Source: Glycomyces tritici (lineage in GTDB: Bacteria; Actinomycetota; Actinomycetes; Mycobacteriales; Micromonosporaceae). From it: a stretch of DNA of 64,000 bases. Position 1 is the stretch's first letter; every line of letters begins with the position of its first letter. This document shows positions 41,929-50,390 of the stretch, in pieces. The notes beneath the pieces are model-generated. The model was given only the letters and a program-made list of their open reading frames with translations. It made no database searches and was not told the origin of the DNA. Made by a program: the position numbers and the translations under genes. The DNA lies in the NCBI RefSeq assembly GCF_030403505.1, contig NZ_JAUEMJ010000007.1, positions 259,632-323,631 of the forward strand, in the 5' to 3' direction.

Positions 41929-43728
41929 ATGAGACTGAGAGCGCTCACATCACGAGGTCGCGGCGTCGCCGCGCTCCTCATAGCCTTCCTGATGGTCCTG
42001 TCCGCCCAACTGCTCGCGCCCCAAGCGGCGCAAGCGCAGACCGGGCTCACCGTGAACCTCGCCTCCAACGCCGGCCCGTCCGAGGGCGTCGGACTCGGCT
42101 TCCTCTACGGCATCAACGCGGACGGCTCCCAGCCGCCCGCGTCGCTCCTGGAACCCCTGCGCATGAACGCCTACCGCGCGGGCGGCCACATGACCCGCGG
42201 CTGGATCGAGGACGGGTACCGCAACGGCCAGGCCACCCAGACCATCCTCGCCTCGATCACCTCCCAGGCGCGGCGCTTCACCGCCGCCCCCTACAACGCC
42301 CAGTACCAGGCCATCCTCAGCGACATGTACGGCGCGTACGGCGGCCAGGGCGCGAACACCATGTACCCCTGCGACAACGGCAACTGCTCGAACTGGGTGA
42401 CCTTCCTCGAGACCGTCGTCGGGCAGCTGCGCGACACCGGACTGCCGATCGCCTACGACATCTGGAACGAGCCGGACATCGACATCTTCTGGACGCGCGG
42501 GGTCAACAGCCCCCAGTACTTCCAGATGTGGGACACCGCCGTCCGCACCATCCAGCGCGTCGACCCCGACGCCGAGATCGTCGGCCCCTCCTTCGCGTAC
42601 ACGCCCGACCGCCGCCCCGAGCAGTGGCAGACCTTCCTCTCGCACGTGAAGGCCGCCGGGACCCTGCCGGACATGATCGCCAACCACACCCTCGGCAACG
42701 TCGACGACCCGGTGCGGGTGGGCGACTCCACGCTCGCAGCGCTGGCCGCCAACGGCATCCCGGCGCTTCCGCTCTCCGCCAACGAGTACCAGCCGCAGAA
42801 CATGCAGACCGCCAACGTCACCGCCTGGTACCTGGCCCGGTTCGCGCAGTCCGACTACGACAACGCGATGCGCGGCAACTGGGTCTGCTGCCTCACCCCG
42901 AACCTGACCGGGCTGCTGACGCAGGTCAACGGCACCTGGGGCCCGACGGGCAACTGGTGGGCGATGAAGTCCTATGCGGACATGACCGGAACGCTCCTGC
43001 AGACCTCCGGCCAGGTCAACGGCACCGCGATCTCGGCGTCGAAGGACGAGGCCGCGCGCCGGGCGGTCGCGGTCCTGGGCAACATCAACGGCGCCACCGG
43101 GGCCACCTCGGTCACCTTCAACGGTCTGGCGTCGGTGCCGTGGCTGACCGAGGGCGGGAACGTCCACGTCACCGTCAACCGCATGCCCGAGGGGGCGCTG
43201 AGCGCGCCGCAGGTCGTGTACAACCAGGACGTGAGCACCGCGAGCGGTTCGATCACGATCCCGTTCAACATCCAGAACGGCAACGACGCGTACTCCGTCT
43301 ACCTCACCCCGGCGACCGGGGGCGGCGGCGAGGACGCCGGCCAGCTCCGCTCGGCCGCGTCCGGACGCTGCATGGACGTGCCGAACTCGGCGACGACCAA
43401 CGGCACCCGCGTCCAGATCTGGGACTGCCACACCGGCGCCAACCAGCAGTGGACGCTGAGCACCGGCGGCGAACTCTCCGTCTACAGCGGAGGGACGCGG
43501 CGCTGCCTCGACGCGTACGGGAACCAGACGACCGCGGGCACGGCCGTGATCATCTGGTCCTGCCACGGCGGCGCGAACCAGCGCTGGACGATGCAAGCCG
43601 ACGGCACCGTGAGGAACGCGCTCTCGGGCCTGTGCCTCGACGTCAACGGCGCGGCCACGGCGAACGGCACCCAGGCGGTGCTGTGGACCTGCCACGGCCA
43701 GCCCAACCAGCGGTGGACCCTAGGCTGA
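41929..43728 (+). CDS. Secreted GH39-like glycosidase with ricin B-lectin domain
   Basis: 599 residues. A signal peptide ends near QAAQAQ. The catalytic barrel has the acid/base Glu181 in YDIWNEPDID and nucleophile candidate Glu286 in LSANEYQPQ, the clan GH-A pattern nearest to GH39. After a glycine-rich hinge (about 470) comes a CBM13/ricin-type beta-trefoil with three QxW motifs (NQQWTL, NQRWTM, NQRWTL) that binds polysaccharide. ATG 41929 has CTGGAG (41919-41924). Substrate, perhaps xylan or arabinan side chains, is inferred from neighbours. Confidence 0.8.
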   Translation: MRLRALTSRGRGVAALLIAFLMVLSAQLLAPQAAQAQTGLTVNLASNAGPSEGVGLGFLYGINADGSQPPASLLEPLRMNAYRAGGHMTRGWIEDGYRNGQATQTILASITSQARRFTAAPYNAQYQAILSDMYGAYGGQGANTMYPCDNGNCSNWVTFLETVVGQLRDTGLPIAYDIWNEPDIDIFWTRGVNSPQYFQMWDTAVRTIQRVDPDAEIVGPSFAYTPDRRPEQWQTFLSHVKAAGTLPDMIANHTLGNVDDPVRVGDSTLAALAANGIPALPLSANEYQPQNMQTANVTAWYLARFAQSDYDNAMRGNWVCCLTPNLTGLLTQVNGTWGPTGNWWAMKSYADMTGTLLQTSGQVNGTAISASKDEAARRAVAVLGNINGATGATSVTFNGLASVPWLTEGGNVHVTVNRMPEGALSAPQVVYNQDVSTASGSITIPFNIQNGNDAYSVYLTPATGGGGEDAGQLRSAASGRCMDVPNSATTNGTRVQIWDCHTGANQQWTLSTGGELSVYSGGTRRCLDAYGNQTTAGTAVIIWSCHGGANQRWTMQADGTVRNALSGLCLDVNGAATANGTQAVLWTCHGQPNQRWTLG

Positions 43729-43734
43729 GTCCAC

Positions 43735-43770
43735 GCTCCGCCCGCCCGCGGTTCAGCGGGCGGGCGGAGC
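43735..43770. terminator. Terminator hairpin overlapping the LacI stop codon
   Basis: Perfect 15-base stem with arm GCTCCGCCCGCCCGC and a six-base loop, between convergent genes. Its right arm lies inside the last codons of the LacI gene (ending APPAR), so the coding end doubles as a terminator arm. Confidence 0.8.
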
Positions 43771-44790
43771 GGTGCTTGAGCGCAGGAGCAGTTCGGTGGC
43801 GATCTCCACGCGCCGATTGGGCGGCGTGCGGCCCGCCGCGAGGTCCAGGAGCATCGCCGCCGCCGTGGCCGCCATGTCGTGCAGCGGCTGGCGCACCGAG
43901 GTGAGCGGCGGAATCATCCACGTGGCCATCGGCAGGTCGTCGAAGCCGACCACGCTGAGGTCGTGCGGCACGCGCACGCCGAGCTCGGCCGCGGCGTGGT
44001 AGACGCCGAGCGCCGAGCCGTCGTTGCACGCGAAGATCGCCGTGGGCGGGTCCGGGAGGCGCAGCAGGGTCTTGGCGTGGTCGCGGCCGTCCTCGATCTG
44101 GAAGTCGCCGATGCACACCAGCTCGGGGTCCACCGGAACGCCGGCCAGGTCCATCGCGGCGCGGAACCCGTCCAGCCGGGCCCGGCCCGCGAGCACCCGT
44201 TCGGGGCCGGTGATGACGGCGATGCGGCGGTGCCCGAGTTCGAGCAGGTGCCGCGTGGCCTCCAGGCCGCCGTTCCAGTTGCTGGTGCCCACCGAGGGGT
44301 CGTCGTGGCCGGGCTCCCCGGTGGGGTCGACGGCGACTATCGCGATGTCCCTGGTGCGCAGGCGCTCCCGCTGCTCCGCGGTGACCCCGCAGAAGACGGG
44401 GATGACGCCCACCGGGCGGCGGGCCAGCACGTCCTCGACCCAGCCGCGGCCGGGGACGTGGCTGCCGCCGAGCTCGGAGACGACGACGCCCAGGCCGTTC
44501 GCGCGCGCGACTGCGCTCACGCCGTTGACGACCTCGACCGGGTACAGCCCGCGCACCTCGTGGAAGAGGACCTCGATGAGCGGCGCGGGGCGTGAGGGGC
44601 GCTTCTGGCGGCGGTAGCCGTACCGGCGGATGAGCGTCTCGACGAGCTCGCGGGTCTCGGGGGCGACGTCGATGCGCCCGTTCACGACCTTGGAGACGGT
44701 GGCGACGGAGACGCCGGCCCGTGCGGCGAGCTGCGCGATGGTGAACGGCTCGCCTGGTGGCGCAGCGGGGGAGTCGGGGGAGGAGGTCAT
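43753..44790 (-). CDS. LacI-family repressor
   Basis: 345 residues: helix-turn-helix FTIAQLAARAGVSVATVSKVVNGRIDV and an effector domain ending in a Ser/Thr-rich tail. It lies between the GH39-like gene and the divergent GH127 gene. The LacI-type half-palindrome GTTMTCGGTAAC occurs both at 44863-44874 and at 45116-45127 on opposite strands, so auto-control and GH127 control are likely. It may also use the CGAA-N3-TTCG sites; which motif is its true operator needs a test. Confidence 0.92.
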   Translation of the reverse strand: MTSSPDSPAAPPGEPFTIAQLAARAGVSVATVSKVVNGRIDVAPETRELVETLIRRYGYRRQKRPSRPAPLIEVLFHEVRGLYPVEVVNGVSAVARANGLGVVVSELGGSHVPGRGWVEDVLARRPVGVIPVFCGVTAEQRERLRTRDIAIVAVDPTGEPGHDDPSVGTSNWNGGLEATRHLLELGHRRIAVITGPERVLAGRARLDGFRAAMDLAGVPVDPELVCIGDFQIEDGRDHAKTLLRLPDPPTAIFACNDGSALGVYHAAAELGVRVPHDLSVVGFDDLPMATWMIPPLTSVRQPLHDMAATAAAMLLDLAAGRTPPNRRVEIATELLLRSSTAPPAR

Positions 44791-44846
44791 GCGTGGATTC
44801 TAGCTGCGGTGGCACCGACAACGCCGGGTCGAGCGCGTTCCGAGGC

Positions 44847-44876
44847 TTGACATCCATTGATGGTTACCGATAACTT
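44847..44876 (+). promoter_or_regulatory. Plus-strand promoter with embedded LacI operator
   Basis: TTGACA (44847-44852), 18 bases, then TAACTT (44871-44876). The operator-like GTTACCGATAAC (44863-44874) overlaps the -10. It points towards the unexplained small reading frame and hairpin that follow, not to a known gene, 276 bases before GH127. Confidence 0.5.
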
Positions 44877-45009
44877 ATATTTCGAAGTTTCGATCTATCA
44901 ATCGAAAGCTTCGGTTCGACCGAGACCCGGTACCACCCCCACCTCGGTCGGCTCCACCTGCGGCGCCGACGCCGTCCTCGCCGACATCTCCCACGATGCC
45001 AACGCCTGA
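44860..45009 (+). CDS. Possible 49-residue peptide or gene remnant
   Basis: A frame from ATG 44860 ends in TSVGSTCGADAVLADISHD plus a few residues; its last 20 codons are nearly all G/C-ending, unlike random sequence. A strong hairpin (45018-45059) follows the stop by nine bases. Against it: the ATG lies upstream of the predicted -10 and has no ribosome site, so a real start is not evident. It may be a small regulatory peptide, a precursor peptide or the 3' remnant of a lost gene. Confidence 0.3.
   Translation: MVTDNLYFEVSIYQSKASVRPRPGTTPTSVGSTCGADAVLADISHDANA
44903..44913. promoter_or_regulatory. CGAA-N3-TTCG site in the LacI/GH127 gap
   Basis: CGAAAGCTTCG, same arms and spacing as the sites at 41799 and 41820. 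CGAAGTTTCG, with a two-base spacer, lies 20 bases upstream. Confidence 0.5.
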
Positions 45010-45017
45010 TTCCCCAT

Positions 45018-45059
45018 GGGGCGGCCGGTGCTTCCGAGCGATACCGAACCGGCCGCCCC
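45018..45059 (+). terminator. Hairpin inside the LacI/GH127 divergent gap
   Basis: Perfect 12-base stem GGGGCGGCCGGT/ACCGGCCGCCCC with an 18-base loop. It sits between two divergent genes, where neither needs a terminator, which supports a small separate transcription unit. Confidence 0.6.
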
Positions 45060-45112
45060 GCCCCGTCGGACGGATTGACCATCGCATTTATATATGTCGA
45101 TTTCTGCTAACG

Positions 45113-45127
45113 TAAGTTCTCGGTAAC
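45113..45127 (+). promoter_or_regulatory. LacI operator-like box at the GH127 promoter
   Basis: TAAGTTCTCGGTAAC matches 14 of 15 positions of the box at 44863-44877 read on the other strand. It lies 25 bases before the GH127 ATG, just after a TAACGT -10-like hexamer (45108-45113). Confidence 0.6.
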
Positions 45128-45151
45128 ATTTCCCTTTTGGAGGTACGCCTC

Positions 45152-47887
45152 ATGTCAACCGCACCCCTCAGCCGCCGCCGGCTGATCCAGGCCGCCGGCG
45201 TCGCAGCCGTGGCCACCGCCGCCCCCGGCGTCGGCGGCGGCCACGCGCAGGCCGCACTCGCGCCGGCCCGGCCCGACATCGGCGCCGCCGCCTTCGAATT
45301 CCCCCTCGGCCAGGTCACCCTGAACGCGGGCCGCTGGCTCGACAACCAGAACCGCACCCTCGCGTACCTGCGGTTCATCGACGTCAACCGGCTGCTCTAC
45401 AACTTCCGCGCCACCCACCGGCTGTCCACGGGGGGCGCGGCCCCGAACGGCGGCTGGGACGCCCCCGACTTCCCCTTCCGCACCCACATGCAAGGCCACT
45501 TCCTCACCGCGTGGGCGCAAGGATGGGCCGTGCTCGGCGACACGACCTGCCGCGACAAGGCGAACACCATGGTCGCCGAACTCGCCAAGTGCCAGGCCAA
45601 CAACGCCGCCGCCGGATTCGCCGCCGGGTACCTCAGCGGGTTCCCCGAGTCCAACTTCGACGCCCTCGAGAACGGCACCAAGGGCGACGTCCTGTACTAC
45701 GTCATCCACAAGACCCTCGCCGGACTCCTCGACGTGTGGCGGCTCATGGGCTCCACCCAGGCCCGCGACGTGCTCCTGGGCCTCGCGGGATGGGTCGACG
45801 CCCGCACCGCGCGGCTCTCCACGACGCAGATGCAGAACGTGCTGCGCGTCGAGTTCGGCGGCATGAACACCGTCCTCGCCGACCTCTACCAGCAGACGGG
45901 CACCGAGCGCTGGCTCACCGCCGCGAAGCGGTTCGACCACGCGGCGGTCTTCGACCCGCTCGCGAGCAACCAGGACCGGTTGAACGGCCTTCACGCCAAC
46001 ACCCAGGTGCCCAAGGTGATCGGGGCGGCCCGCGAGTACAAGGCCACCGGCACGACCCGCTACCGCGACATCGCCCGGAACTTCTGGAACATCGTGGTCG
46101 GCGCCCACACCTACGTGATCGGCGGCAACAGCGAGGCCGAGCACTTCCGCGCCCCGAACGCCATCGCCGGGTACCTCGACACCGACACGTGCGAAGGCTG
46201 CAACACCTACAACATGCTCCGCCTCACCCGCGAGCTGTGGCTCCTCGACCCGAACAACGCCGCCTACTTCGACTACTACGAGCGGGCGCTGCTCAACCAC
46301 CTCATCGGCTGGCAGAACCCGGCCGACCCGCACGGGCACATCACCTACTTCACGCCCCTGAACCCGGGCGGGCGCCGCGGCGTCGGCCCGGCCTGGGGCG
46401 GCGGCACCTGGAGCACCGACTACAACTCGTTCTGGTGCTGCCAGGGCACGGGCCTCGAGACGTTCACCAAGCTCATGGACTCGGTGTACTTCAAGGCCGA
46501 CACGACCCTGTACGTCAACCTCTACACGCCCTCGCGCCTGAACTGGACCGAACGCGGCATCACCGTCGTGCAGTCCACGTCGTACCCCGTGAGCGACACG
46601 AGCACGCTCACCGTCACCGGCGCCGCGAGCGGGTCCTGGACGATGCGACTGCGCATCCCCGCCTGGACCCAGGGCGCGGTCATCAGCGTCAACGGCCAGG
46701 CCCAGGCCGTCACCGCGACCCCGGGCACCTACGCGGTGCTGACCCGCACATGGGCCTCCGGCGACGTGGTCACCGTCAAGCTCCCGATGAGCGTGAAGAT
46801 GCAGGCGGCCAACGACGACGAGAACGTCGCAGCGGTCGTCTTCGGCCCCACGGTCCTCTCCGGCAACTACGGGAGCACCGCCCTCGGCACGCTGCCCTCC
46901 CTCGACCCGGACTCGATCGAGCGGACCAGCACCTCCGCGCTCGCGTTCAGGGCCACCGCCGACGGCGCCACCGTGAACCTCGGCCCGTTCTTCGACGCCC
47001 ACGGCCACAACTACACCGTCTACTGGAACGCCTCCGGCGAAGGCGGGTCGACCGGCGCGCCCGCGTTCAAGCTCTACAACGCCAACTCGAACCTGGTCCT
47101 CGGCGTGCAGGACATGTCAACGGCCGCAGGCGGTTTCGCGTTGCAGTGGAACGACACCGGCACCGCCGACCACAAATGGGAAGTGGTGGCCTCCGGCGCG
47201 ACCGTGAAACTGCGCAACCGCAACTCCGGCCTGGTGCTGGGCGTGCAGGACATGTCGACCGCCGACAACGCGCGCATCGTCCAGTGGAACGACAGCGGCA
47301 CCGCCGACCACCTCTGGACCCTCGTCGACACCGGCGATGGCCGCCACAAGATCCGCAACGCCCACACCGGGAAGCTCCTGGCGATCCTCAACGCCGCCAC
47401 CGCCGCCGGCGGCCAGGCCGTGCAGGATCCCGACAACGGGACCGCCGACAACCTCTGGCGGTTCGTCCCCGACGGAGCCCGCCGCATCCAGAACGTCAAC
47501 AGCGGCATGGTGATCGGCATCCAGAACATGTCCACCGCCAACGGCGGCCTCGCCGTCCAGTGGGGGAGCACCGGCACCGCCGACCACTTCTGGACCGCCG
47601 TGCTCGACACCGGCGGCTACTTCAAGCTGCGCAACGGCAACAGCGGCAAGGTCCTCGGCGTCGAGAACGCCTCCACCGCAGCGGGCGCGCGCGTCCTGCA
47701 ATGGGACGACAACGGCACGAGCGACCACCGCTGGCGCCTGCGCTACGGCTCCGGCGGCGCGTTCCGCATCCAGTGCGCCAACGGCGGCAAGGTCCTCGGC
47801 GTCCAGAACGCCTCGAAGACCCAAGGCGCCCAGGTCGTCACCTGGGACGACACCGGCGCCGCCGACCACCTCTGGCGGTTCGTCTAA
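45152..47887 (+). CDS. Secreted GH127 beta-L-arabinofuranosidase with six ricin-like repeats
   Basis: 911 residues. Tat signal RRRLIQAAGVAAVATAAP, then an (alpha/alpha)6 GH127 domain to about residue 620. The Cys-Glu zinc centre is visible: Glu348 and Cys350 in CEGCNTYNM, and Cys429-Cys430 in FWCCQG, with Cys429 the expected nucleophile. The C-terminal 270 residues hold six repeats ending in GTADH(x)W-type motifs, i.e. two ricin-type beta-trefoils for polysaccharide binding. ATG 45152 follows TTGGAGG (45137-45143). Releases beta-L-arabinofuranose from plant glycans. Confidence 0.9.
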   Translation: MSTAPLSRRRLIQAAGVAAVATAAPGVGGGHAQAALAPARPDIGAAAFEFPLGQVTLNAGRWLDNQNRTLAYLRFIDVNRLLYNFRATHRLSTGGAAPNGGWDAPDFPFRTHMQGHFLTAWAQGWAVLGDTTCRDKANTMVAELAKCQANNAAAGFAAGYLSGFPESNFDALENGTKGDVLYYVIHKTLAGLLDVWRLMGSTQARDVLLGLAGWVDARTARLSTTQMQNVLRVEFGGMNTVLADLYQQTGTERWLTAAKRFDHAAVFDPLASNQDRLNGLHANTQVPKVIGAAREYKATGTTRYRDIARNFWNIVVGAHTYVIGGNSEAEHFRAPNAIAGYLDTDTCEGCNTYNMLRLTRELWLLDPNNAAYFDYYERALLNHLIGWQNPADPHGHITYFTPLNPGGRRGVGPAWGGGTWSTDYNSFWCCQGTGLETFTKLMDSVYFKADTTLYVNLYTPSRLNWTERGITVVQSTSYPVSDTSTLTVTGAASGSWTMRLRIPAWTQGAVISVNGQAQAVTATPGTYAVLTRTWASGDVVTVKLPMSVKMQAANDDENVAAVVFGPTVLSGNYGSTALGTLPSLDPDSIERTSTSALAFRATADGATVNLGPFFDAHGHNYTVYWNASGEGGSTGAPAFKLYNANSNLVLGVQDMSTAAGGFALQWNDTGTADHKWEVVASGATVKLRNRNSGLVLGVQDMSTADNARIVQWNDSGTADHLWTLVDTGDGRHKIRNAHTGKLLAILNAATAAGGQAVQDPDNGTADNLWRFVPDGARRIQNVNSGMVIGIQNMSTANGGLAVQWGSTGTADHFWTAVLDTGGYFKLRNGNSGKVLGVENASTAAGARVLQWDDNGTSDHRWRLRYGSGGAFRIQCANGGKVLGVQNASKTQGAQVVTWDDTGAADHLWRFV

Positions 47888-47940
47888 CCCCCGCGGCGGG
47901 GGCGGGCCCCGCGCCCCCCCCCCCCCCCCCGGCCGGGGCC
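47888..47940. terminator. GC hairpins and a 17-base C run after GH127
   Basis: CCCCC/GGGGG stem directly after the stop (47888-47902), then a homopolymer of 17 cytosines (47914-47930) and GGCCCC/GGGGCC complementary arms. A likely terminator region; the C run is also a typical spot for assembly or length errors. Confidence 0.5.
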
Positions 47941-47976
47941 GCCCCCCGCCCGCTGCGGCCCGGCCGACCGGCCAGG

Positions 47977-47989
47977 CGAAAGCTTTTCG
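47977..47989. promoter_or_regulatory. CGAAA-N3-TTTCG palindrome before the esterase gene
   Basis: CGAAAGCTTTTCG, five-base arms, 20 bases before the ATG at 48009. Fourth member of the CGAA/TTCG group in the cell-wall-degradation region. Confidence 0.5.
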
Positions 47990-48008
47990 GAATGCTACGT
48001 TTCGCGGC

Positions 48009-48752
48009 ATGGAACCCCTGAACGTCCAGCACGAAGGCCGCACCCTGCGCGGCACCCTCCACCTCCCGCAGGAGGCCCCCGCACCCGCGGTCGTCCTGTG
48101 CCACGGCTTCTCCGGCAACCGGACCGAGTTCGGCCACACCTTCGTGCGCCTGGGCAGGCGCCTGGCCGAACGCGGCGTCGCCGCCTACCGCTTCGACTTC
48201 GCCGGCGGCGGCGAATCCGACGGCGAGTACGGCGACATCACCGTCTCCGACCAGGTCTCGCAGGTCCTCGCCGTGCTTGACGCGGTCGGCGCCCACAGCG
48301 GCGTCGATGCCGACCGGCTCTCCCTGCTCGGCATGAGCCTCGGCGGCCTGACCGCCTCGCTCGCCGCCGCCAAGCGCCAGGTCCGCTCGCTCGCCCTGTG
48401 GGCCCCCGCCGCCATCGCCGTGGACGCCGAAGTCACCAAGCACCGGCAGGCCGTCATCGCCGAGCACGGCTACGACGACTTCGGCGGCACCCCGATCTTC
48501 AAGCGCTACGCCGACGACGCCGAGACCATCGACGCGTTCGCCGACGCCCGCGGCCACACCGGCCCCGTACTCCTCGCCGCCGGCTCCGAGGACAACGTCT
48601 TCGGCCCCGGCGTCTTCGACGGCTACCACGACCTCTACGAGTCCCAGCTCGAATACCACAAGCTCAACGGCGTCGGCCACGGCTTCGAGACCGTCCCCGC
48701 CCGCGAGCACCTGCTCGAACTCACCGAAGCGTTCCTCCTGCGCCACATGTGA
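48009..48752 (+). CDS. Alpha/beta hydrolase, feruloyl-esterase-like
   Basis: 247 residues, cytoplasmic. Nucleophile elbow GMSLGG, oxyanion motif LCHGFSGNRTE, acid in AGSEDNVFG and His in NGVGHGF complete the triad. The order and size resemble cinnamoyl/feruloyl esterases that free phenolics from arabinoxylan fragments. There is no visible Shine-Dalgarno; the leader contains a CGAA/TTCG palindrome. Adjacent to secreted arabinofuranosidase, consistent with hemicellulose use, but a general esterase is possible. Confidence 0.8.
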   Translation: MEPLNVQHEGRTLRGTLHLPQEAPAPAVVLCHGFSGNRTEFGHTFVRLGRRLAERGVAAYRFDFAGGGESDGEYGDITVSDQVSQVLAVLDAVGAHSGVDADRLSLLGMSLGGLTASLAAAKRQVRSLALWAPAAIAVDAEVTKHRQAVIAEHGYDDFGGTPIFKRYADDAETIDAFADARGHTGPVLLAAGSEDNVFGPGVFDGYHDLYESQLEYHKLNGVGHGFETVPAREHLLELTEAFLLRHM

Positions 48753-48759
48753 GCACGCC

Positions 48760-48793
48760 CGCTCCCCGGGCCGGAGACCCGGCACGGGGAGCG
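48760..48793. terminator. Hairpin between esterase and RidA genes
   Basis: CGCTCCCCG and CGGGGAGCG with further pairing inside, in the 49-base gap between convergent genes. Confidence 0.7.
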
Positions 48794-48801
48794 GCGCTCC
48801 C

Positions 48802-49197
48802 TTACGCGACGGCAGTGCCCTCGAGCTCGACCATCTGGCCGGGGACCGCCAACCGCGCCACCCCGAGCATCGTGGTCGCCGGCGCCGCCTGCGCCGCCCC
48901 GAGGCGTGCGGCCAGCACCCCGTAATGCGGGAACAGCAGGTCCACATCCGTCGTGTACACGTTGAGCCGCACGAGGTTCGACAGCGACATTCCCGCCGCG
49001 GCGAGCACGGCCTCCAGGTTGTCCAGGCTCAGCGCCAGCTGCGCCGCCATGTCGCCCTCGTGCTGCGGCTTGCCCTCGCCGTCCATCGCGGTCTGGCCCG
49101 AGCAGTACAGCGTGCGGGTCTGCCCCGACACCAGCTCGCCCTGGTTGAACCCCAGCGCGAGCGACCAGTCCACCGGGTTGACCGCGGTTCGTTCCAT
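48802..49197 (-). CDS. RidA/YjgF-family protein
   Basis: 131 residues of the RidA fold, which hydrolyses reactive enamine/imine intermediates. Typical stretches are LYCSGQTAMDGEGKP, AAGMSLSNLVRLNVYTTDV and MVELEGTAVA. The RidA-specific catalytic Arg region (RLNVY) is present, but subgroup assignment is uncertain. ATG 49197 is chosen because the fold starts there; an in-frame extension to 49266 reads as non-family sequence. Divergent from the WYL regulator by 109 bases. Confidence 0.85.
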   Translation of the reverse strand: MERTAVNPVDWSLALGFNQGELVSGQTRTLYCSGQTAMDGEGKPQHEGDMAAQLALSLDNLEAVLAAAGMSLSNLVRLNVYTTDVDLLFPHYGVLAARLGAAQAAPATTMLGVARLAVPGQMVELEGTAVA

Positions 49198-49306
49198 CGC
49201 CACAACGGCTCCATTCCATGCACATCGGCGGCACGCTGCCGCCGTGGAACAGAGCCTCGCACCCAATCACGACATCTAGTGTCAGGTATTCCAGTAGAGT
49301 TTCCGC

Positions 49307-50293
49307 ATGCGCGCCGATCGCCTGGTCTCCCTGGTCCTCCTCCTGCGCCAGCGCGGCCGGATGACCGCCGAGACCCTCGCCGGGGAACTCGAGGTCTCCA
49401 CCCGCACCGTGCTGCGCGACATCGAAGCCCTCTCCGCCGCGGGCGTCCCGGTCTACGCCGAACGCGGCCGCCACGGCGGCTTCGCGCTCCTGCCCGGATT
49501 CCGGACCGAGCTCACCGGGCTCAACCACGATGAGGCCCTGGCCCTCCTGACCGCCGGTTCGGGGAGCGGCGAGCGAGCCTTCGGCCTGGGCTCGGCGCTG
49601 GCGTCGGCCATGCGCAAAGTGGTCGACGCGCTGCCGGAGCGCCACCAGGCCGCGGTGGGGGAGGCGGCCGGGCGGTTCCTGGTCGAACCCGAGACGGACC
49701 TGCTCTCGCGGCGGCACACCGCCGAAGCGGTCCCCGAAGCCGTCATGCACGAGGTCCGGCGCGCCGTGCTGGCGGGACGGCGCCTGCGCCTCCACTACGC
49801 GGCCAGCGGCGAGGAGCCGCAGTGGCGCACCGTCGACCCCCTCGGCCTGGTCACGGTGCGCGACCGCGCCTACCTGCTGGCCACCCGCTCCGGCGCGGAC
49901 CGCACCTACCGGCTCTCGCGTTGCCTTGCGGCCGAAGTGCTCACCGAACCGGCCGAGCGGCCGGACCGGCTCGATCTGGACCGGATCTGGCAGGAGCGGT
50001 GCGCGCGGTTCCTCGCCGAGGGGCACCTCACCGTGCAGGTCAGGGTCGACCCGGGTCGCCGGGACGACCTCCTGCAGTCGGCGGTGGCCGTGCGCGCGGA
50101 GGCCCCCGAGCCGGACGGCCGCGTGCGGCTCGAGGTCACCTACCAGGACGCCGAGCACGCCGAATGGGCGCTGTGGCAGCTCGGGACGGACGCCGAAGCC
50201 CTTGCGCCGCAGTCGTTGCGGGATGCGCTGCACGCGCGGGCTGCGGCGCTGGCCGCCTGTTACGGCCGTGTCCACGGTGGGGTGGGTTCTTAA
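49307..50293 (+). CDS. WYL-domain transcriptional regulator (YafY-like)
   Basis: 328 residues: N-terminal HTH_11 domain (LLLRQRGRMTAETLAGELEVSTRTVLRDIEAL), a middle WYL domain (RRLRLHYAASGEEPQWRTVDPLGLV, RAYLLATRSG) and a C-terminal WCX extension. Probably senses a small ligand or nucleic acid and may control the adjacent divergent RidA gene. ATG 49307 has no strong ribosome site. Confidence 0.88.
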   Translation: MRADRLVSLVLLLRQRGRMTAETLAGELEVSTRTVLRDIEALSAAGVPVYAERGRHGGFALLPGFRTELTGLNHDEALALLTAGSGSGERAFGLGSALASAMRKVVDALPERHQAAVGEAAGRFLVEPETDLLSRRHTAEAVPEAVMHEVRRAVLAGRRLRLHYAASGEEPQWRTVDPLGLVTVRDRAYLLATRSGADRTYRLSRCLAAEVLTEPAERPDRLDLDRIWQERCARFLAEGHLTVQVRVDPGRRDDLLQSAVAVRAEAPEPDGRVRLEVTYQDAEHAEWALWQLGTDAEALAPQSLRDALHARAAALAACYGRVHGGVGS

Positions 50294-50390
50294 TCCGGGT
50301 TCAAGCGGGCGGCGACGAAGAGGTGAGGTCGGGGTGCGGTTCGGTGGCGGGGTTGCGGGTTCGTTCGGGGGTGGGCGGGGACTCATGGAC

